A stretch of 64,000 bases of DNA from Bombyx mori. Its lineage: Eukaryota; Arthropoda; Insecta; Lepidoptera; Bombycidae. Positions 18,368 through 29,510 of this stretch are shown one piece after another. Position 1 is the first letter of the stretch. Each line of letters begins with the position of its first letter. The position numbers and the translations under genes were made by a program. Under the pieces are notes generated by a model. The model was not told the origin of the DNA and did no database searches. It worked only from the letters and a program-made list of their open reading frames with translations. The DNA lies in NCBI RefSeq assembly GCF_030269925.1, contig NC_085116.1, forward strand, positions 62,001-126,000, given 5' to 3'.

Positions 18368-20725
18368 CGGGGCTACGTCCATCGCTCCCTCGTCTGTCCC
18401 GCCCTGCGGCTCGACAACAGCCGCGGCGGGAACTGACTCGCCGGCTGCCCTTGTTGCAGCCGGCTTCTTTTTCTTTCCGCCCCTCCTCGTTTTTGTAGAG
18501 GTGGGGGCAGATTTACACGCCGGGCCCCCGGCCCGGTGGTCGGCCTTCCTTTTGGCCGCGTCGCACAAGACGCAGTGCGGCGCGGCTGTGGTGCAGGAGG
18601 CTGCCTTGTGCCCCGGTTGGCCGCAGCGGAAACACAAGCCGCTGCGGTCCACGGTCGAGGGGCACTTGGCGAGGCCGTGGCCGGTGCCGAAGCACCGAAG
18701 ACAGCGCCACGGCCTGGCATCCTGCAGCTGCACGTGGGCCACTACCCAGCCCACGCGCAGCCTTCCTGGGCTGTCGGAAGGCCGCCCCTGTGGAGGGGTG
18801 GCCAGGAGGGTCGCCGTTGCAATCGGGCAACGCGCCCACGCCGTCCGGGTACCAGAGTAGGTTACCCGGAGCTCCCCGACTTTGACGTCGGCGAGGGCGC
18901 AGTTGCCCTGCGACGCGATGGCCGAGGCGACCTCCTCCTTCGTGGCACACTCGTCGAGGCCCGTAATTTTCACCTCCGCCATTTTTACGGGCCGCGCGAT
19001 GCGCACCACCTCGGGATCCGGCAGGATTTCCCTCAGCCGGGCCGCCAATTTTTCGGCCGCGGCGTTGGTGTTCGGGCCGGGGCACTCTATGAGACGTGCC
19101 CCGTTGGCCGTCTGCCGGACCTTGATGCCCCCCTCCACGCCGAGGGCGTCCACATCCACGCCGCCGCGCGCCTGGGTCATCACCTCGTGGTAGGTGATGC
19201 CTTTTTCTTTGCCGGCCGGCAGCAGCTCCACTACCACTGCAGCCGACCGCGGGGCGCGCGGCCTCCTTCGTCCATTTCGGCCCCTCGGCTCCGCTCGACC
19301 CTCTTGGCGGGGAGCGGCGGCCGCAGGGGCGGGCTTGGGGCGCGGCGCGACAGGCGCCGCCACCTTTTTGGGCCCACGCCGCACTACCGTTGTCCATGCC
19401 TCTTCCATAGTGGCAGGAGCCGGGGGCAGCGGGCGGGGCTGGGGAGTCGGGGCCGGTTTCGCAGCGTTGATGCCCCCCTTCTTCTTGGTCCGGCTCCTGC
19501 CGGGCCCCGCCTTCGCAGGCTGGGGCGGCGCAGGAGCGGATGCCGATTTCTTCGGGGGGGCTGTTGATGTTGGTGCCCCCACAGCTGCGGGTGTTGGTGC
19601 AGTCGCAGCAGGAGTTCGCGCGGGTGTAATTCTTTTCTTACCGCTGTAGGTCCTAACAGCGGGTTGCATAGTCCTGCGGGGTGCTGGCACAGGCGCACTT
19701 CCCTTCGCCTCGTGAGCGAGGGGCGGCCTCGCACGCTCCACCTTGGAGCTTCGTGCTTCCTGGATGAGGACCTGCCGCCTCAGCTGCTCGACCTCAGTGA
19801 GGCCTTCCGCTTCGGGCGGAGGAGGGACAGGGGCCGAGCTGCGTTGCCGCTCTATAAGGTCGGCCACCATGGTCCTCAACTCGGCCATGTCGACGCGGAA
19901 CTGTCCGTTCTCCGCCCGAAGTCGGCCATTTTCCTCCGCCAGTTGCTCAAGGCGGGCGTGCTGCAGGGCTACTTCTTGCCGCAAGCCTTCCGTCTCCGTG
20001 GTTGTGGTGCGGTTCACTACGTCCTGCAATCTCTCTTCAAGAGTGGCCGCTCCAGATTTTAGGGCCCGCACATAATCACCCTTGAGTCCCCCGCCGGATT
20101 TTGTGGCGACTGCGGAAACTAATTTTCCGACCACCTCGAATGCACGGAGGGGGTCAGAGGGACCCACCTCCGTTAGGGAGCGCTCTAGGCGCTGAACCAC
20201 TCCAATCTCTGATTTTTCCCGGGCCTCACGGCAGGCGGCCCTGGACTGCGCCGAGGAGGCAGCGTCCAGTCCGCAAGAGGAACTTTTTTCGAAGCCGGTG
20301 GCGGGCGACGCCGCAGCAGTCGCCGGCCCTTCCGCCAACGCCATATATTTGGCGCTGGCAGGCTCACCCTCGGACGAGTCAGACGGAGCGGAGGACGCCG
20401 GCCGTCGGGCCGACTTCCGCTTCCGCCGAGTCCGCTGTCGAGTGTCGGTGAACAGCGCCGGTGTCTCCCGCCCACTGGATGCGTCGCCCCTCGCGGAGCT
20501 CCGCGCCGAGTAGAGCGAGATAAGGCTCTCGCAGCGCTCGAGGCGCACGGTGGGGACCCTGTCCCTTACGCGACCCGTGCTGTCGCCCCCTTCTGCGTGA
20601 CAGTGTGTGCCCCCCCCAGAAACGGTGGGGCAGCGTGCGGCCGATCGCTCGACCGCACGGAGGGATTCTCCCCCCGCGGAGCGGGAGGTACCCTCCTGGG
20701 GTATTACTTTTCTCACAGATGCCAT
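18365..20725 (-). CDS. SART ORF1 zinc-knuckle protein, intact (E3)
   Basis: 786 aa, same sequence as E2 ORF1: conserved start at 20725, basic cluster, coiled coil and three C-terminal zinc knuckles. The alternative upstream in-frame ATG at 20812 is present here too. Confidence 0.9.
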   Translation of the reverse strand: MASVRKVIPQEGTSRSAGGESLRAVERSAARCPTVSGGGTHCHAEGGDSTGRVRDRVPTVRLERCESLISLYSARSSARGDASSGRETPALFTDTRQRTRRKRKSARRPASSAPSDSSEGEPASAKYMALAEGPATAAASPATGFEKSSSCGLDAASSAQSRAACREAREKSEIGVVQRLERSLTEVGPSDPLRAFEVVGKLVSAVATKSGGGLKGDYVRALKSGAATLEERLQDVVNRTTTTETEGLRQEVALQHARLEQLAEENGRLRAENGQFRVDMAELRTMVADLIERQRSSAPVPPPPEAEGLTEVEQLRRQVLIQEARSSKVERARPPLAHEAKGSAPVPAPRRTMQPAVRTYSGKKRITPARTPAATAPTPAAVGAPTSTAPPKKSASAPAPPQPAKAGPGRSRTKKKGGINAAKPAPTPQPRPLPPAPATMEEAWTTVVRRGPKKVAAPVAPRPKPAPAAAAPRQEGRAEPRGRNGRRRPRAPRSAAVVVELLPAGKEKGITYHEVMTQARGGVDVDALGVEGGIKVRQTANGARLIECPGPNTNAAAEKLAARLREILPDPEVVRIARPVKMAEVKITGLDECATKEEVASAIASQGNCALADVKVGELRVTYSGTRTAWARCPIATATLLATPPQGRPSDSPGRLRVGWVVAHVQLQDARPWRCLRCFGTGHGLAKCPSTVDRSGLCFRCGQPGHKAASCTTAAPHCVLCDAAKRKADHRAGGPACKSAPTSTKTRRGGKKKKPAATRAAGESVPAAAVVEPQGGTDEGAMDVAP

Positions 20726-21579
20726 TTCATATTTTGTTTCCTTTTTTATTAACCAGGGGTCGGTCCCCTGGGGTCTGGTTGGTACCCTCGGGACTGGACT
20801 CCCTCCAGCCATTCATCCCATCGCCGGGCACCAGAGCTTAGGATTGGGGCATTTTTTAAAGAGGTTTACGTCCTCGCGGCCCCGTGCCTCGCGGCAGCGG
20901 CCCCCGTCCCCCACGCGGTGAGGATTACGGGTTGGCCGGCGGCCCGCCGAGTGCAACAAGCAACACGGCAAACCACCGCCCGACGCTCAAAAGAGCAGCA
21001 ACGACGAAACCACGCCGGTATACCGGTACCCCCCTCTGGAGGGCGTGCCCCTGTAGCCGAAGCCGGGGACATGGCGACCAGCGGCCGGAAGATGCGTAAG
21101 CAACGCCGGCTCACTTCTCCATCGAAAAGGCAGGCCAAAAGTGGCCCACCATCTCCCATGGGTTACGTCCGAAACGGGTCGGACGTGACCCGAAGAAAAA
21201 CAAAAAAGGGGGAAGAAAGGGGAAAAGAGAGGGAGCCCGAGCGTCTCCAGGAGGAACACCCTTCAGCGAGTGAAGGGCGTGGAGAGCCCGCAACTCCCCC
21301 TGCTGGTTTTGGTCCGCGTCATCCGATCTCTTTCGTTGCAAAGCCTAACTAGGCTATCCTACACCTACACCTAACCTACCTCCCTAACACCTAAGAATCC
21401 TTGCAACGAAAAAGATCGGACGATACCCCTGGGAGTGGGACTGTTCCCAGAGGATCCCGTTATCCGCCACCTACGGACGCGCCCGGTGGAAGTCCAGCAA
21501 AACTCCCCCACAGACGGAGCCCCCGGCCACGCAGAGTGCGCGCCGGGGGGCCCGCCCAGGTCACTCGGGGTCCCTCGGG
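20726..21579 (-). other. SART 5' UTR (E3)
   Basis: Duplicate of the E2 5' UTR with one substitution (21009). The inverted repeat with telomere-like loop is at 21322-21420. No gene seen. Confidence 0.7.
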
Positions 21580-21586
21580 AACCTAA

Positions 21587-21588
<2 letters not shown>

Positions 21589-21618
<30 letters not shown>

Positions 21619-24241
21619 CGGGTAGAGGGCCGAACCTCCTACGAGGTCCCCGCGCAAAAGGGGCGCGCGGGGTATGTGAGACTCAACGATCTGCATGGTG
21701 TTGTGAGCAGACCGCGGGCCCAAGGATTTTAGAGCCCACCCACTAAACGACTCCTCTGCACTCTTACACCCGACGTCCGATCCCCTCCGAGGTCAAAACC
21801 CGGATGAGGTAGGGGGGCTACCGCGGTCAACACTACAACCAGACGGCGCGGCTCACCCCAAGGACGCCCAGCCGACGGAGCCTTCGAGGCGAATCGAAGG
21901 CTCTGAAACGTCGGCCGTCTCGGTACGGCAGCCCGTCGGGCCGCCCAGACGGTGCCGCTGGTGTCCCGGAATACCCCGCTGGACCAGAACCAGCCTGCCG
22001 GGTCGGGACGCGATACACCGTCGACCGGTCGCTCTAATCACTCCACGGCAGCGCGCTAGAGTGCTGGTAGCGCGCCGCGCGGCCTCACCCCCTCAGGTCG
22101 CCCCTTGACCTTCACCGGGGGGAGGCCGCCACCTACAGGGGCCGGGACGTACGGGCGTATTCCCGCCTCCGGCCCCCGGCTCGACGGCGACGGATCGGTG
22201 CGGAAAGGGAAGAGCTCTCCCTCTCTCGCTCCGCCGCCTCCTTCTGCGAGATGGTGGACTCGCAGAAGTCGAGCATCGCCTTCCAGGACGCGTCGCTGCC
22301 GAGCATCGTAGCCACGACGCGCGGCAGCGAGAGGTCCTCTCCAATGACCGCGACGAGGGCGGCGCGTTGCTCGTCGAATCCAGAGCAACGCGCCAGCGTG
22401 TGTTCCGCTGTGTCTTCCTCGTCGCGGTCCGCGCAGTGGTGGCACTGCGCCGTCGGTTCCCTTCCGGCTATCTTGTGCAAGTACCGGCCGAAACAACCAT
22501 GGCCGGTAAGCATCTGCGTTAGCCGGAAGGTGAGGCATCCGCGGTCGCGGCCCACCCAGTCCGCGAGAACCGGGCGGACCGCCTCGACGGTTCGGAGGCC
22601 GGCCGACGGGTCCGCCAAGCGGCGAGACCACGCCTCCAGCACGGACCGCCGAGAGTGGAGCCTCCGCGCTCGAACTACACCTTCGCTGGGGCGCCCTTCC
22701 CCCCTAGAGCGGAGGTCGCTACGCCACCGGTAATCGGCAGCGAGCGCCTCCGCCTCCAGGTCCCAGGGTGGCGCCCCGGCGAGCAAGCACGCCGCCTCGA
22801 AGGAGACGGTGCGGTATCCTCGGATCGCCCTGACCGCGATCGCGCGCTGCGGACGTCGCAGCGCCGCGACGTTCTCGCGGGTCAGGGCGTGGCACCATAC
22901 GGGAGCCCCGTATAGTGCCATCGACCGCACCACCCCCATGTAGAGGCGGCGCGCCACCTGATCGGGACCCCCGACGTTTGGAAGCAGCCGGCTCAGAGAG
23001 CCGGCCGTCGCCATCAGTCGAGGGCCCAACTTCTCAAAGTGAGCGCGGAAGTTCCACCGACCATCCAGTTCGAGGCCGAGGTACCGAAGACCGGTCACCC
23101 CGACCCCGACGCGGACGCCTCCGATCACGAGGTGGGCACCCAGAGGCGGCGCTCGTCCCGGCCCGTGAAACATCAGGGCCTGGGTTTTGTCGAGCGCCAC
23201 CTCGAGCCCCAACCGTCGGATCCTGGTGACGACGTGTGCCACGCCTGCGCACGCCAGACGGGCAGACTCCCGGTAGTCCCTCCCCGGAGCTACGATCAAC
23301 GTGTCGTCAGCGTAACAAATTACGCTGAGCCCGGGGAGGGGTCCCCGAATGACGCCCCGCAGGACCCAGTCGTAGCCGATGTTCCACAGCAGGGGGCCCA
23401 GGACGGACCCCTGCGGAACACCGCGCTCGACGGGGAAGCGGTACATCGCCCCACCGTGTCCGATGCACTGGATCGACCTGCCCTCGAGGTAGGAGCCGAT
23501 CAGTCGGCGGAGGTATGCGGGGACGCCGTGATACTCCAGCGCCCCCGCGATCACCGACCAGGGCAGGGTGTTGAAGGCGTTCCTTACATCTAAGGATAAC
23601 GCCATCGCCACCCCGCCCCGGGATACGGCTTCGTCGGAGAGGGCCCGCACGCGCAGAATTGCGTCGATAGTCGAGCGGCCCTCTCTGAAGCCGTATTGCT
23701 CCGCCGAAAGATCGGGACCCGTCTCGGTCAGGTGCCGGACGATGCGGGCCGCGACGATTCTCTCGAGCATCTTGCCCGCTTCGCCCAGCAACACGATGGG
23801 GCGATAGCCCGCGGGTGAGTCCGCGGGGCGCCCGTCCTTCCGCAGAAGGACCAGTCTGCCCGTCTTCCATTTCGACGGGAACCGTCCCGACTCGAGGCAC
23901 GCTTCGAAAAGCCCCCCGAGCCGGTCCCCTAGGGCCTCGAAGGCCAAGCTCCAGACCCGGCCGTGAACGCCGTCAGGGCCGGGGGCCGTGTCCTTCGCTC
24001 TCATTTTGGACACGGCCGCATGGATCTCCGCCCCCGTAATAGGGGGAGGGGGCTCCTCGGCAGCGGGAACGCTGGGGCGACGTGGAGGTGTGCCCCACGT
24101 GGCGTCCATCTGGGGGGGCTCAAAGTCCCCCCCCGCTGCCGGCGGGAAAAGCGCGGAAACTATCTCCCGCAGCTGCCGAGGCTGGAGCCGCTCGGTCACC
24201 GGGAGCGCCCACGGCTGCAGTTTTCTGCGAACCATCTTGTA
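21589..24241 (-). mobile_element. 5'-truncated SART copy E4
   Basis: Poly-T 21589-21618, 3' UTR 21619-22132, then ORF2 sequence to 24241. It is flanked by a 12-nt target duplication gggaacctaacc (21577-21588 and 24242-24253). The ggg of that duplication comes from the first three bases (CCC in sense) of neighbour E3, so E4 inserted at E3's 5' boundary. The final base of the E4 body (a, 24241) is copied into the junctions of E5-E9, so it predates them. Confidence 0.92.
22133..24241 (-). pseudogene. SART ORF2 fragment with RT, no endonuclease (E4)
   Basis: About 702 codons, matching residues ~380-1081. The full RT (D597 region, PQGS box, YADD) and the CCHC motif remain and the frame is open. 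The endonuclease and ORF1 are lost by 5' truncation, along with the promoter. It could not transpose on its own. Confidence 0.9.
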
Positions 24242-24253
24242 GGGAACCTAACC

Positions 24254-25307
24254 TTTTTTTTTTTTTTCGGGTAGAGGGCCGAACCTCCTACGAGGTCCCC
24301 GCGCAAAAGGGGCGCGCGGGGTATGTGAGACTCAACGATCTGCATGGTGTTGTGAGCAGACCGCGGGCCCAAGGATTTTAGAGCCCACCCACTAAACGAC
24401 TCCCCTGCACTCTTACACCCGACGTCCGATCCCCTCCGAGGTCAGAACCCGGATGAGGTAGGGGGGCTACCGCGGTCAACACTACAACCAGACGGCGCGG
24501 CTCACCCCAAGGACGCCCAGCCGACGGAGCCTTCGAGGCGAATCGAAGGCTCTGAAACGTCGGCCGTCTCGGTACGGCAGCCCGTCGGGCCGCCCAGACG
24601 GTGCCGCTGGTGTCCCGGAATACCCCGCTGGACCAGAACCAGCCTGCCGGGTCGGGACGCGATACACCGTCGACCGGTCGCTCTATTCACTCCACGGCAG
24701 CGCGCTAGAGTGCTGGTAGCGCGCCGCGCGGCCTCACCCCCTCAGGTCGCCCCTTGACCTTCACCGGGGGGAGGCCGCCACCTACAGGGGCCGGGACGTG
24801 CGGGCGTATTCCCGCCTCCGGCCCCCGGCTCGACGGCGACGGATCGGTGCGGAAAGGGAAGAGCTCTCCCTCTCTCGCTCCGCCGCCTCCTTCTGCGAGA
24901 TGGTGGACTCGCAGAAGTCGAGCATCGCCTTCCAGGACGCGTCGCTGCCGAGCATCGTAGCCACGACGCGCGGCAGCGAGAGGTCCTCTCCAATGACCGC
25001 GACGAGGGCGGCGCGTTGCTCGTCGAATCCAGAGCAACGCGCCAGCGTGTGTTCCGCTGTGTCATCCTCGTCGCGGTCCGCGCAGTGGTGGCACTGCGCC
25101 GTCGGTTCCCTTCCGGCTATCTTGTGCAAGTACCGGCCGAAACAACCATGGCCGGTAAGCATCTGCGTTAGCCGGAAGGTGAGGCATCCGCGGTCGCGGC
25201 CCACCCAGTCCGCGAGAACCGGGCGGACCGCCTCGACGGTTCGGAGGCCGGCCGACGGGTCCGCCAAGCGGCGAGACCACGCCTCCAGCACGGACCGCCG
25301 AGATTGG
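24254..25307 (-). mobile_element. Short 5'-truncated SART copy E5
   Basis: Poly-T of 14 (24254-24267), the shortest in the window; 3' UTR 24268-24781; ~175 codons of ORF2. Flanked by the 13-nt duplication agggaacctaacc (24241-24253 and 25308-25320), whose first a derives from E4. Confidence 0.9.
24782..25307 (-). pseudogene. SART ORF2 C-terminal remnant (E5)
   Basis: About 174 codons corresponding to residues ~908-1081, open to the stop. Contains only the CCHC motif and basic C-terminus; no catalytic residues remain. Confidence 0.9.
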
Positions 25308-25855
25308 AGGGAACCTAACCTTTTTTTTTTTTTTTTTTTTTCGGGTAGAGGGCCGAACCTCCTACGAGGTCCCCGCGCAAAAGGGGCGCGCGGGGTATGT
25401 GAGACTCAACGATCTGCATGGTGTTGTGAGCAGACCGCGGGCCCAAGGATTTTAGAGCCCACCCACTAAACGACTCCTCTGCACTCTTACACCCGACGTC
25501 CGATCCCCTCCGAGGTCAAAACCCGGATGAGGTAGGGGGGCTACCGCGGTCAACACTACAACCAGACGGCGCGGCTCACCCCAAGGACGCCCAGCCGACG
25601 GAGCCTTCGAGGCGAATCGAAGGCTCTGAAACGTCGGCCGTCTCGGTACGGCAGCCCGTCGGGCCGCCCAGACGGTGCCGCTGGTGTCCCGGAATACCCC
25701 GCTGGACCAGAACCAGCCTGCCGGGTCGGGACGCGATACACCGTCGACCGGTCGCTCTAATCACTCCACGGCAGCGCGCTAGAGTGCTGGTAGCGCGCCG
25801 CGCGGCCTCACCCCCTCAGGTCGCCCCTTGACCTTCACCGGGGGGAGGCCGCCAC

Positions 25856-27523
25856 CTACAGGGGCCGGGACGTACGGGCGTATTCCCGCCTCCGGCCCCC
25901 GGCTCGACGGCGACGGATCGGTGCGGAAAGGGAAGAGCTCTCCCTCTCTCGCTCCGCCGCCTCCTTCTGCGAGATGGTGGACTCGCAGAAGTCGAGCATC
26001 GCCTTCCAGGACGCGTCGCTGCCGAGCATCGTAGCCACGACGCGCGGCAGCGAGAGGTCCTCTCCAATGACCGCGACGAGGGCGGCGCGTTGCTCGTCGA
26101 ATCCAGAGCAACGCGCCAGCGTGTGTTCCGCTGTGTCTTCCTCGTCGCGGTCCGCGCAGTGGTGGCACTGCGCCGTCGGTTCCCTTCCGGCTATCTTGTG
26201 CAAGTACCGGCCGAAACAACCATGGCCGGTAAGCATCTGCGTTAGCCGGAAGGTGAGGCATCCGCGGTCGCGGCCCACCCAGTCCGCGAGAACCGGGCGG
26301 ACCGCCTCGACGGTTCGGAGGCCGGCCGACGGGTCCGCCAAGCGGCGAGACCACGCCTCCAGCACGGACCGCCGAGAGTGGAGCCTCCGCGCTCGAACTA
26401 CACCTTCGCTGGGGCGCCCTTCCCCCCTAGAGCGGAGGTCGCTACGCCACCGGTAATCGGCAGCGAGCGCCTCCGCCTCCAGGTCCCAGGGTGGCGCCCC
26501 GGCGAGCAAGCACGCCGCCTCGAAGGAGACGGTGCGGTATCCTCGGATCGCCCTGACCGCGATCGCGCGCTGCGGACGTCGCAGCGCCGCGACGTTCTCG
26601 CGGGTCAGGGCGTGGCACCATACGGGAGCCCCGTATAGTGCCATCGACCGCACCACCCCCATGTAGAGGCGGCGCGCCACCTGATCGGGACCCCCGACGT
26701 TTGGAAGCAGCCGGCTCAGAGAGCCGGCCGTCGCCATCAGTCGAGGGCCCAACTTCTCAAAGTGAGCGCGGAAGTTCCACCGACCATCCAGTTCGAGGCC
26801 GAGGTACCGAAGACCGGTCACCCCGACCCCGACGCGGACGCCTCCGATCACGAGGTGGGCACCCAGAGGCGGCGCTCGTCCCGGCCCGTGAAACATCAGG
26901 GCCTGGGTTTTGTCGAGCGCCACCTCGAGCCCCAACCGTCGGATCCTGGTGACGACGTGTGCCACGCCTGCGCACGCCAGACGGGCAGACTCCCGGTAGT
27001 CCCTCCCCGGAGCTACGATCAACGTGTCGTCAGCGTAACAAATTACGCTGAGCCCGGGGAGGGGTCCCCGAATGACGCCCCGCAGGACCCAGTCGTAGCC
27101 GATGTTCCACAGCAGGGGGCCCAGGACGGACCCCTGCGGAACACCGCGCTCGACGGGGAAGCGGTACATCGCCCCACCGTGTCCGATGCACTGGATCGAC
27201 CTGCCCTCGAGGTAGGAGCCGATCAGTCGGCGGAGGTATGCGGGGACGCCGTGATACTCCAGCGCCCCCGCGATCACCGACCAGGGCAGGGTGTTGAAGG
27301 CGTTCCTTACATCTAAGGATAACGCCATCGCCACCCCGCCCCGGGATACGGCTTCGTCGGAGAGGGCCCGCACGCGCAGAATTGCGTCGATAGTCGAGCG
27401 GCCCTCTCTGAAGCCGTATTGCTCCGCCGAAAGATCGGGACCCGTCTCGGTCAGGTGCCGGACGATGCGGGCCGCGACGATTCTCTCGAGCATCTTGCCC
27501 GCTTCGTCCAGCAACACGATGGG
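25856..27523 (-). pseudogene. SART ORF2, 3' half of interrupted gene (E6)
   Basis: This half carries RT residues from ~526 to the TAG stop: D597, PQGS, YADD and the CCHC motif. An artificial reading frame continues upstream into the antisense of the Jockey 5' UTR, with no relation to the original start. No frameshift or stop was noticed in the half itself, so the Jockey insertion is the main lesion. Confidence 0.9.
27513..27523. repeat. Target-site duplication of the Jockey insertion, left copy
   Basis: aacacgatggg, repeated at 32642-32652. Uninterrupted copies read this sequence once followed by gcgatag. The two leading a bases on the right side could belong to the poly(A), so the duplication is 9-11 nt. 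Confidence 0.88.
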
Positions 27524-27836
27524 CCATTCCGATCCAAGCACTCGCCGCGTGCTGACGTGCTCATTGTTCGTTCGATCGCCCGACCTCGGTTCGTGGCACA
27601 TCTGGCGTCCAAGTGTTTTCTCGGAAGTGACTACCTGTGCTAATTGCGTCGCACCGCCGTTTGTGAACGGGCGGACCCCTAAATTCCTGGAATTCGTTCG
27701 GCAACTTAGTGGCCCGTTTGTAAGCGGACGGTTGTGTGCCGTAATTAATCGTGATTATTATAATATTGGGGCCTCGCCGTAAGGCGAGTGTGTTTTAAGT
27801 CCCGGGGTAGCCCCCCCTGGGCCCGTGACAGTTACA

Positions 27837-29507
27837 ATGGAGTCCACGATCGATCTGTTCGCGGAATTCCTCCGTCTGAGGTACCCGACATTATCGGCCG
27901 AATTTTTAGAATTTAAGGCCAATCACGCCGCGAACTCAGAAGCGGTCTCCGTCGCGCCCGCCGCTCCAGTGTCCCCAATACTCGCGAGCAAAGCTCCCGC
28001 GTCGATCGCTGCGGTCTCGGTTCCAGCCCTGCGCTCATCCGCAGCACACGTCGCGTCCACGCGTTCATCCGCAGCCTCCGTCGCGCCCGCGCCGTCCTCT
28101 GCCCCCGAGCAATTGTCCGTGGCCTCCGTCGCGACCGTCAACCCCGCGCCCTCTAAAACGCCCGCCTGCGGGTCGCCCGCGCCCTCCTCTTCATCCGACT
28201 CGGAGTCGGACATGGAGGTCGATCCTTCCCCCGCCTCCTCGACTGATGGATTCACAGTAGTCCAAAAAGGTAAGAGGCGCGCTGCGGAAGCCCGAGCTCC
28301 CGCGGCCGCCAAAGTAAGCAGAGCCGCGAACGCGTCGCGCCTCCGTCCACCGACCCCCGTTGCTCCCCCTGCCCGTGCTACACCGTCGCCGCGTCCGGTA
28401 GTACAAAAGAAAATCCAAGCCCCTCCCCCGGTAATCCTTCAAGAGAAGGCAGCCTGGGAACGAGTTTCCCTGGCCCTTAAGGCCAAAAATATTAATTTCA
28501 CGAATGCCCGTAACCTCGCGAATGGCATTCAAATTAAGGTTCAAACACCCGACGACCATAGGGCTCTCTCTTCTTACCTCCGTAAGGAGCGTATAAGTTT
28601 CCATACGTATACGCTCCAGGAGGAGCGCGAACTTCGTGCCGTCATACGTGGCATCCCTAAAGAGTTGGATGCCGAACTCGTCAAGGCCGACCTTCTGGAA
28701 CAAGGCCTACCAGTAAATTCAGTGCACCGCATGCACACCGGCCGCGGTAGGGAGCCATATAATATGGTTCTAGTCGCCCTCCAGCCTACCCCCGAGGGTA
28801 AGCAAATTTTTAACATACGGACCGTCTGTAGACTCTCCGGTATCGCCGTCGAAGCCCCCCATAAAAAAGGCACTCCTAGCCAGTGCCATAACTGTCAACT
28901 GTACGGGCATTCTTCCCGTAACTGTCACGCGCGACCCCGATGCGTCAAGTGTTTAGGCGATCACGCTACGGCCCTATGCACTCGCGATCAAAAAACCGCG
29001 ACGGAACCGCCTAGCTGCGTCCTGTGTCGAACACAGGGTCACCCCGCAAATTACCGCGGGTGCCCCCGAGCCCCGAAAATAAATCGCCGCGTTGCCCGCC
29101 AAAACCGCCTCCGAGCTTCCCACCCAGACATCAAAGCCTCGGCACCCTCTGTGTCGCAGGCTAAGCCAGCGTTCGTTCCGGCGCCGGTGCCCAGTGGCTC
29201 GGCCTGGGCGAAACCGCTGCCGTACACGAACACGGCTACAACTCTCTCCTCCGCGATTCGTCCCGCCCCCGCGACTCGTCCCACCCCCGCGATACGCCCC
29301 TCCCCCGCGAATTGCCCTCCGACAGCGTCCGACAATCTTGCTCTAGCGATCGACTTCTTTCAATCGATTAACTTTGAGCGCGTTAACGCTTTAGGTGACG
29401 CCATCCGCGCCGCCTCCACTGCACAGCACTTCATCGCCGTTGTGCAAGAATACGCCGACGTATACGCGTCGTTAAATACGTACGTCCTCCCCTCACTCCG
29501 CCGGTAA
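27837..29507 (+). CDS. Jockey-type ORF1 gag-like nucleic-acid-binding protein
   Basis: 556 aa from MESTIDLFAEFLRLRY. I chose ATG 27837; the frame extends four codons further only to a GTG, which is not a usual eukaryotic start. The N-terminal third is Ala/Ser/Pro-rich with an acidic patch (DSESDMEVD). A central domain resembles the PRE/C2HC region of Jockey gags. Zinc knuckles follow: CHNCQLYGHSSRNC, CVKCLGDHATALC and CVLCRTQGHPANYRGC. It should bind element RNA. The stop is followed by ORF2 after a 3-nt gap, suggesting reinitiation for ORF2. Confidence 0.88.
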   Translation: MESTIDLFAEFLRLRYPTLSAEFLEFKANHAANSEAVSVAPAAPVSPILASKAPASIAAVSVPALRSSAAHVASTRSSAASVAPAPSSAPEQLSVASVATVNPAPSKTPACGSPAPSSSSDSESDMEVDPSPASSTDGFTVVQKGKRRAAEARAPAAAKVSRAANASRLRPPTPVAPPARATPSPRPVVQKKIQAPPPVILQEKAAWERVSLALKAKNINFTNARNLANGIQIKVQTPDDHRALSSYLRKERISFHTYTLQEERELRAVIRGIPKELDAELVKADLLEQGLPVNSVHRMHTGRGREPYNMVLVALQPTPEGKQIFNIRTVCRLSGIAVEAPHKKGTPSQCHNCQLYGHSSRNCHARPRCVKCLGDHATALCTRDQKTATEPPSCVLCRTQGHPANYRGCPRAPKINRRVARQNRLRASHPDIKASAPSVSQAKPAFVPAPVPSGSAWAKPLPYTNTATTLSSAIRPAPATRPTPAIRPSPANCPPTASDNLALAIDFFQSINFERVNALGDAIRAASTAQHFIAVVQEYADVYASLNTYVLPSLRR

Positions 29508-29510
29508 TCA

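Larger units (their letters stand above)
14576..21579 (-). mobile_element. Full-length, apparently intact SART copy E3
   Basis: Poly(A) (30 nt, 14576-14605), 3' UTR 14606-15119, ORF2 15120-18365, ORF1 18365-20725, 5' UTR 20726-21579. It is essentially a copy of E2 at +7,013 bp. Its own left boundary has the same 9-nt telomeric remnant as its right boundary. Confidence 0.95.
7593..21618. repeat. 7,013-bp tandem duplication (7593-14605 and 14606-21618)
   Basis: The two units align at a constant offset of 7,013 bp, including ORF boundaries, the odd 5' terminus, the telomeric remnant and a poly-T of exactly 30 nt (14576-14605 and 21589-21618). The only substitution I found is G at 13996 versus A at 21009. 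Poly-T lengths elsewhere vary between 14 and 47, so an identical 30 suggests DNA duplication rather than two retrotranspositions. An assembly artefact is the main alternative. Confidence 0.85.

Noticed and set aside
18536..19567. Long + strand open frames opposite ORF1 (also 11523-12554, 34401-35654, 54253-55305)
   Set aside because: They are antisense shadows of the GC-rich ORF1 coding strand, low-complexity and Arg/Gly/Ala-rich, without recognisable domains. They recur only because the element recurs.
24254..25307. Independent SINE or non-autonomous family for the short copies (E5, E8)
   Set aside because: Each has a different 5' end inside ORF2 and the same 3' UTR, which is ordinary 5' truncation rather than a defined short family.
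27825..27836. GTG start giving four extra residues to the Jockey ORF1
   Set aside because: GTG is not a normal eukaryotic initiator, and an ATG with G at +4 follows at 27837.
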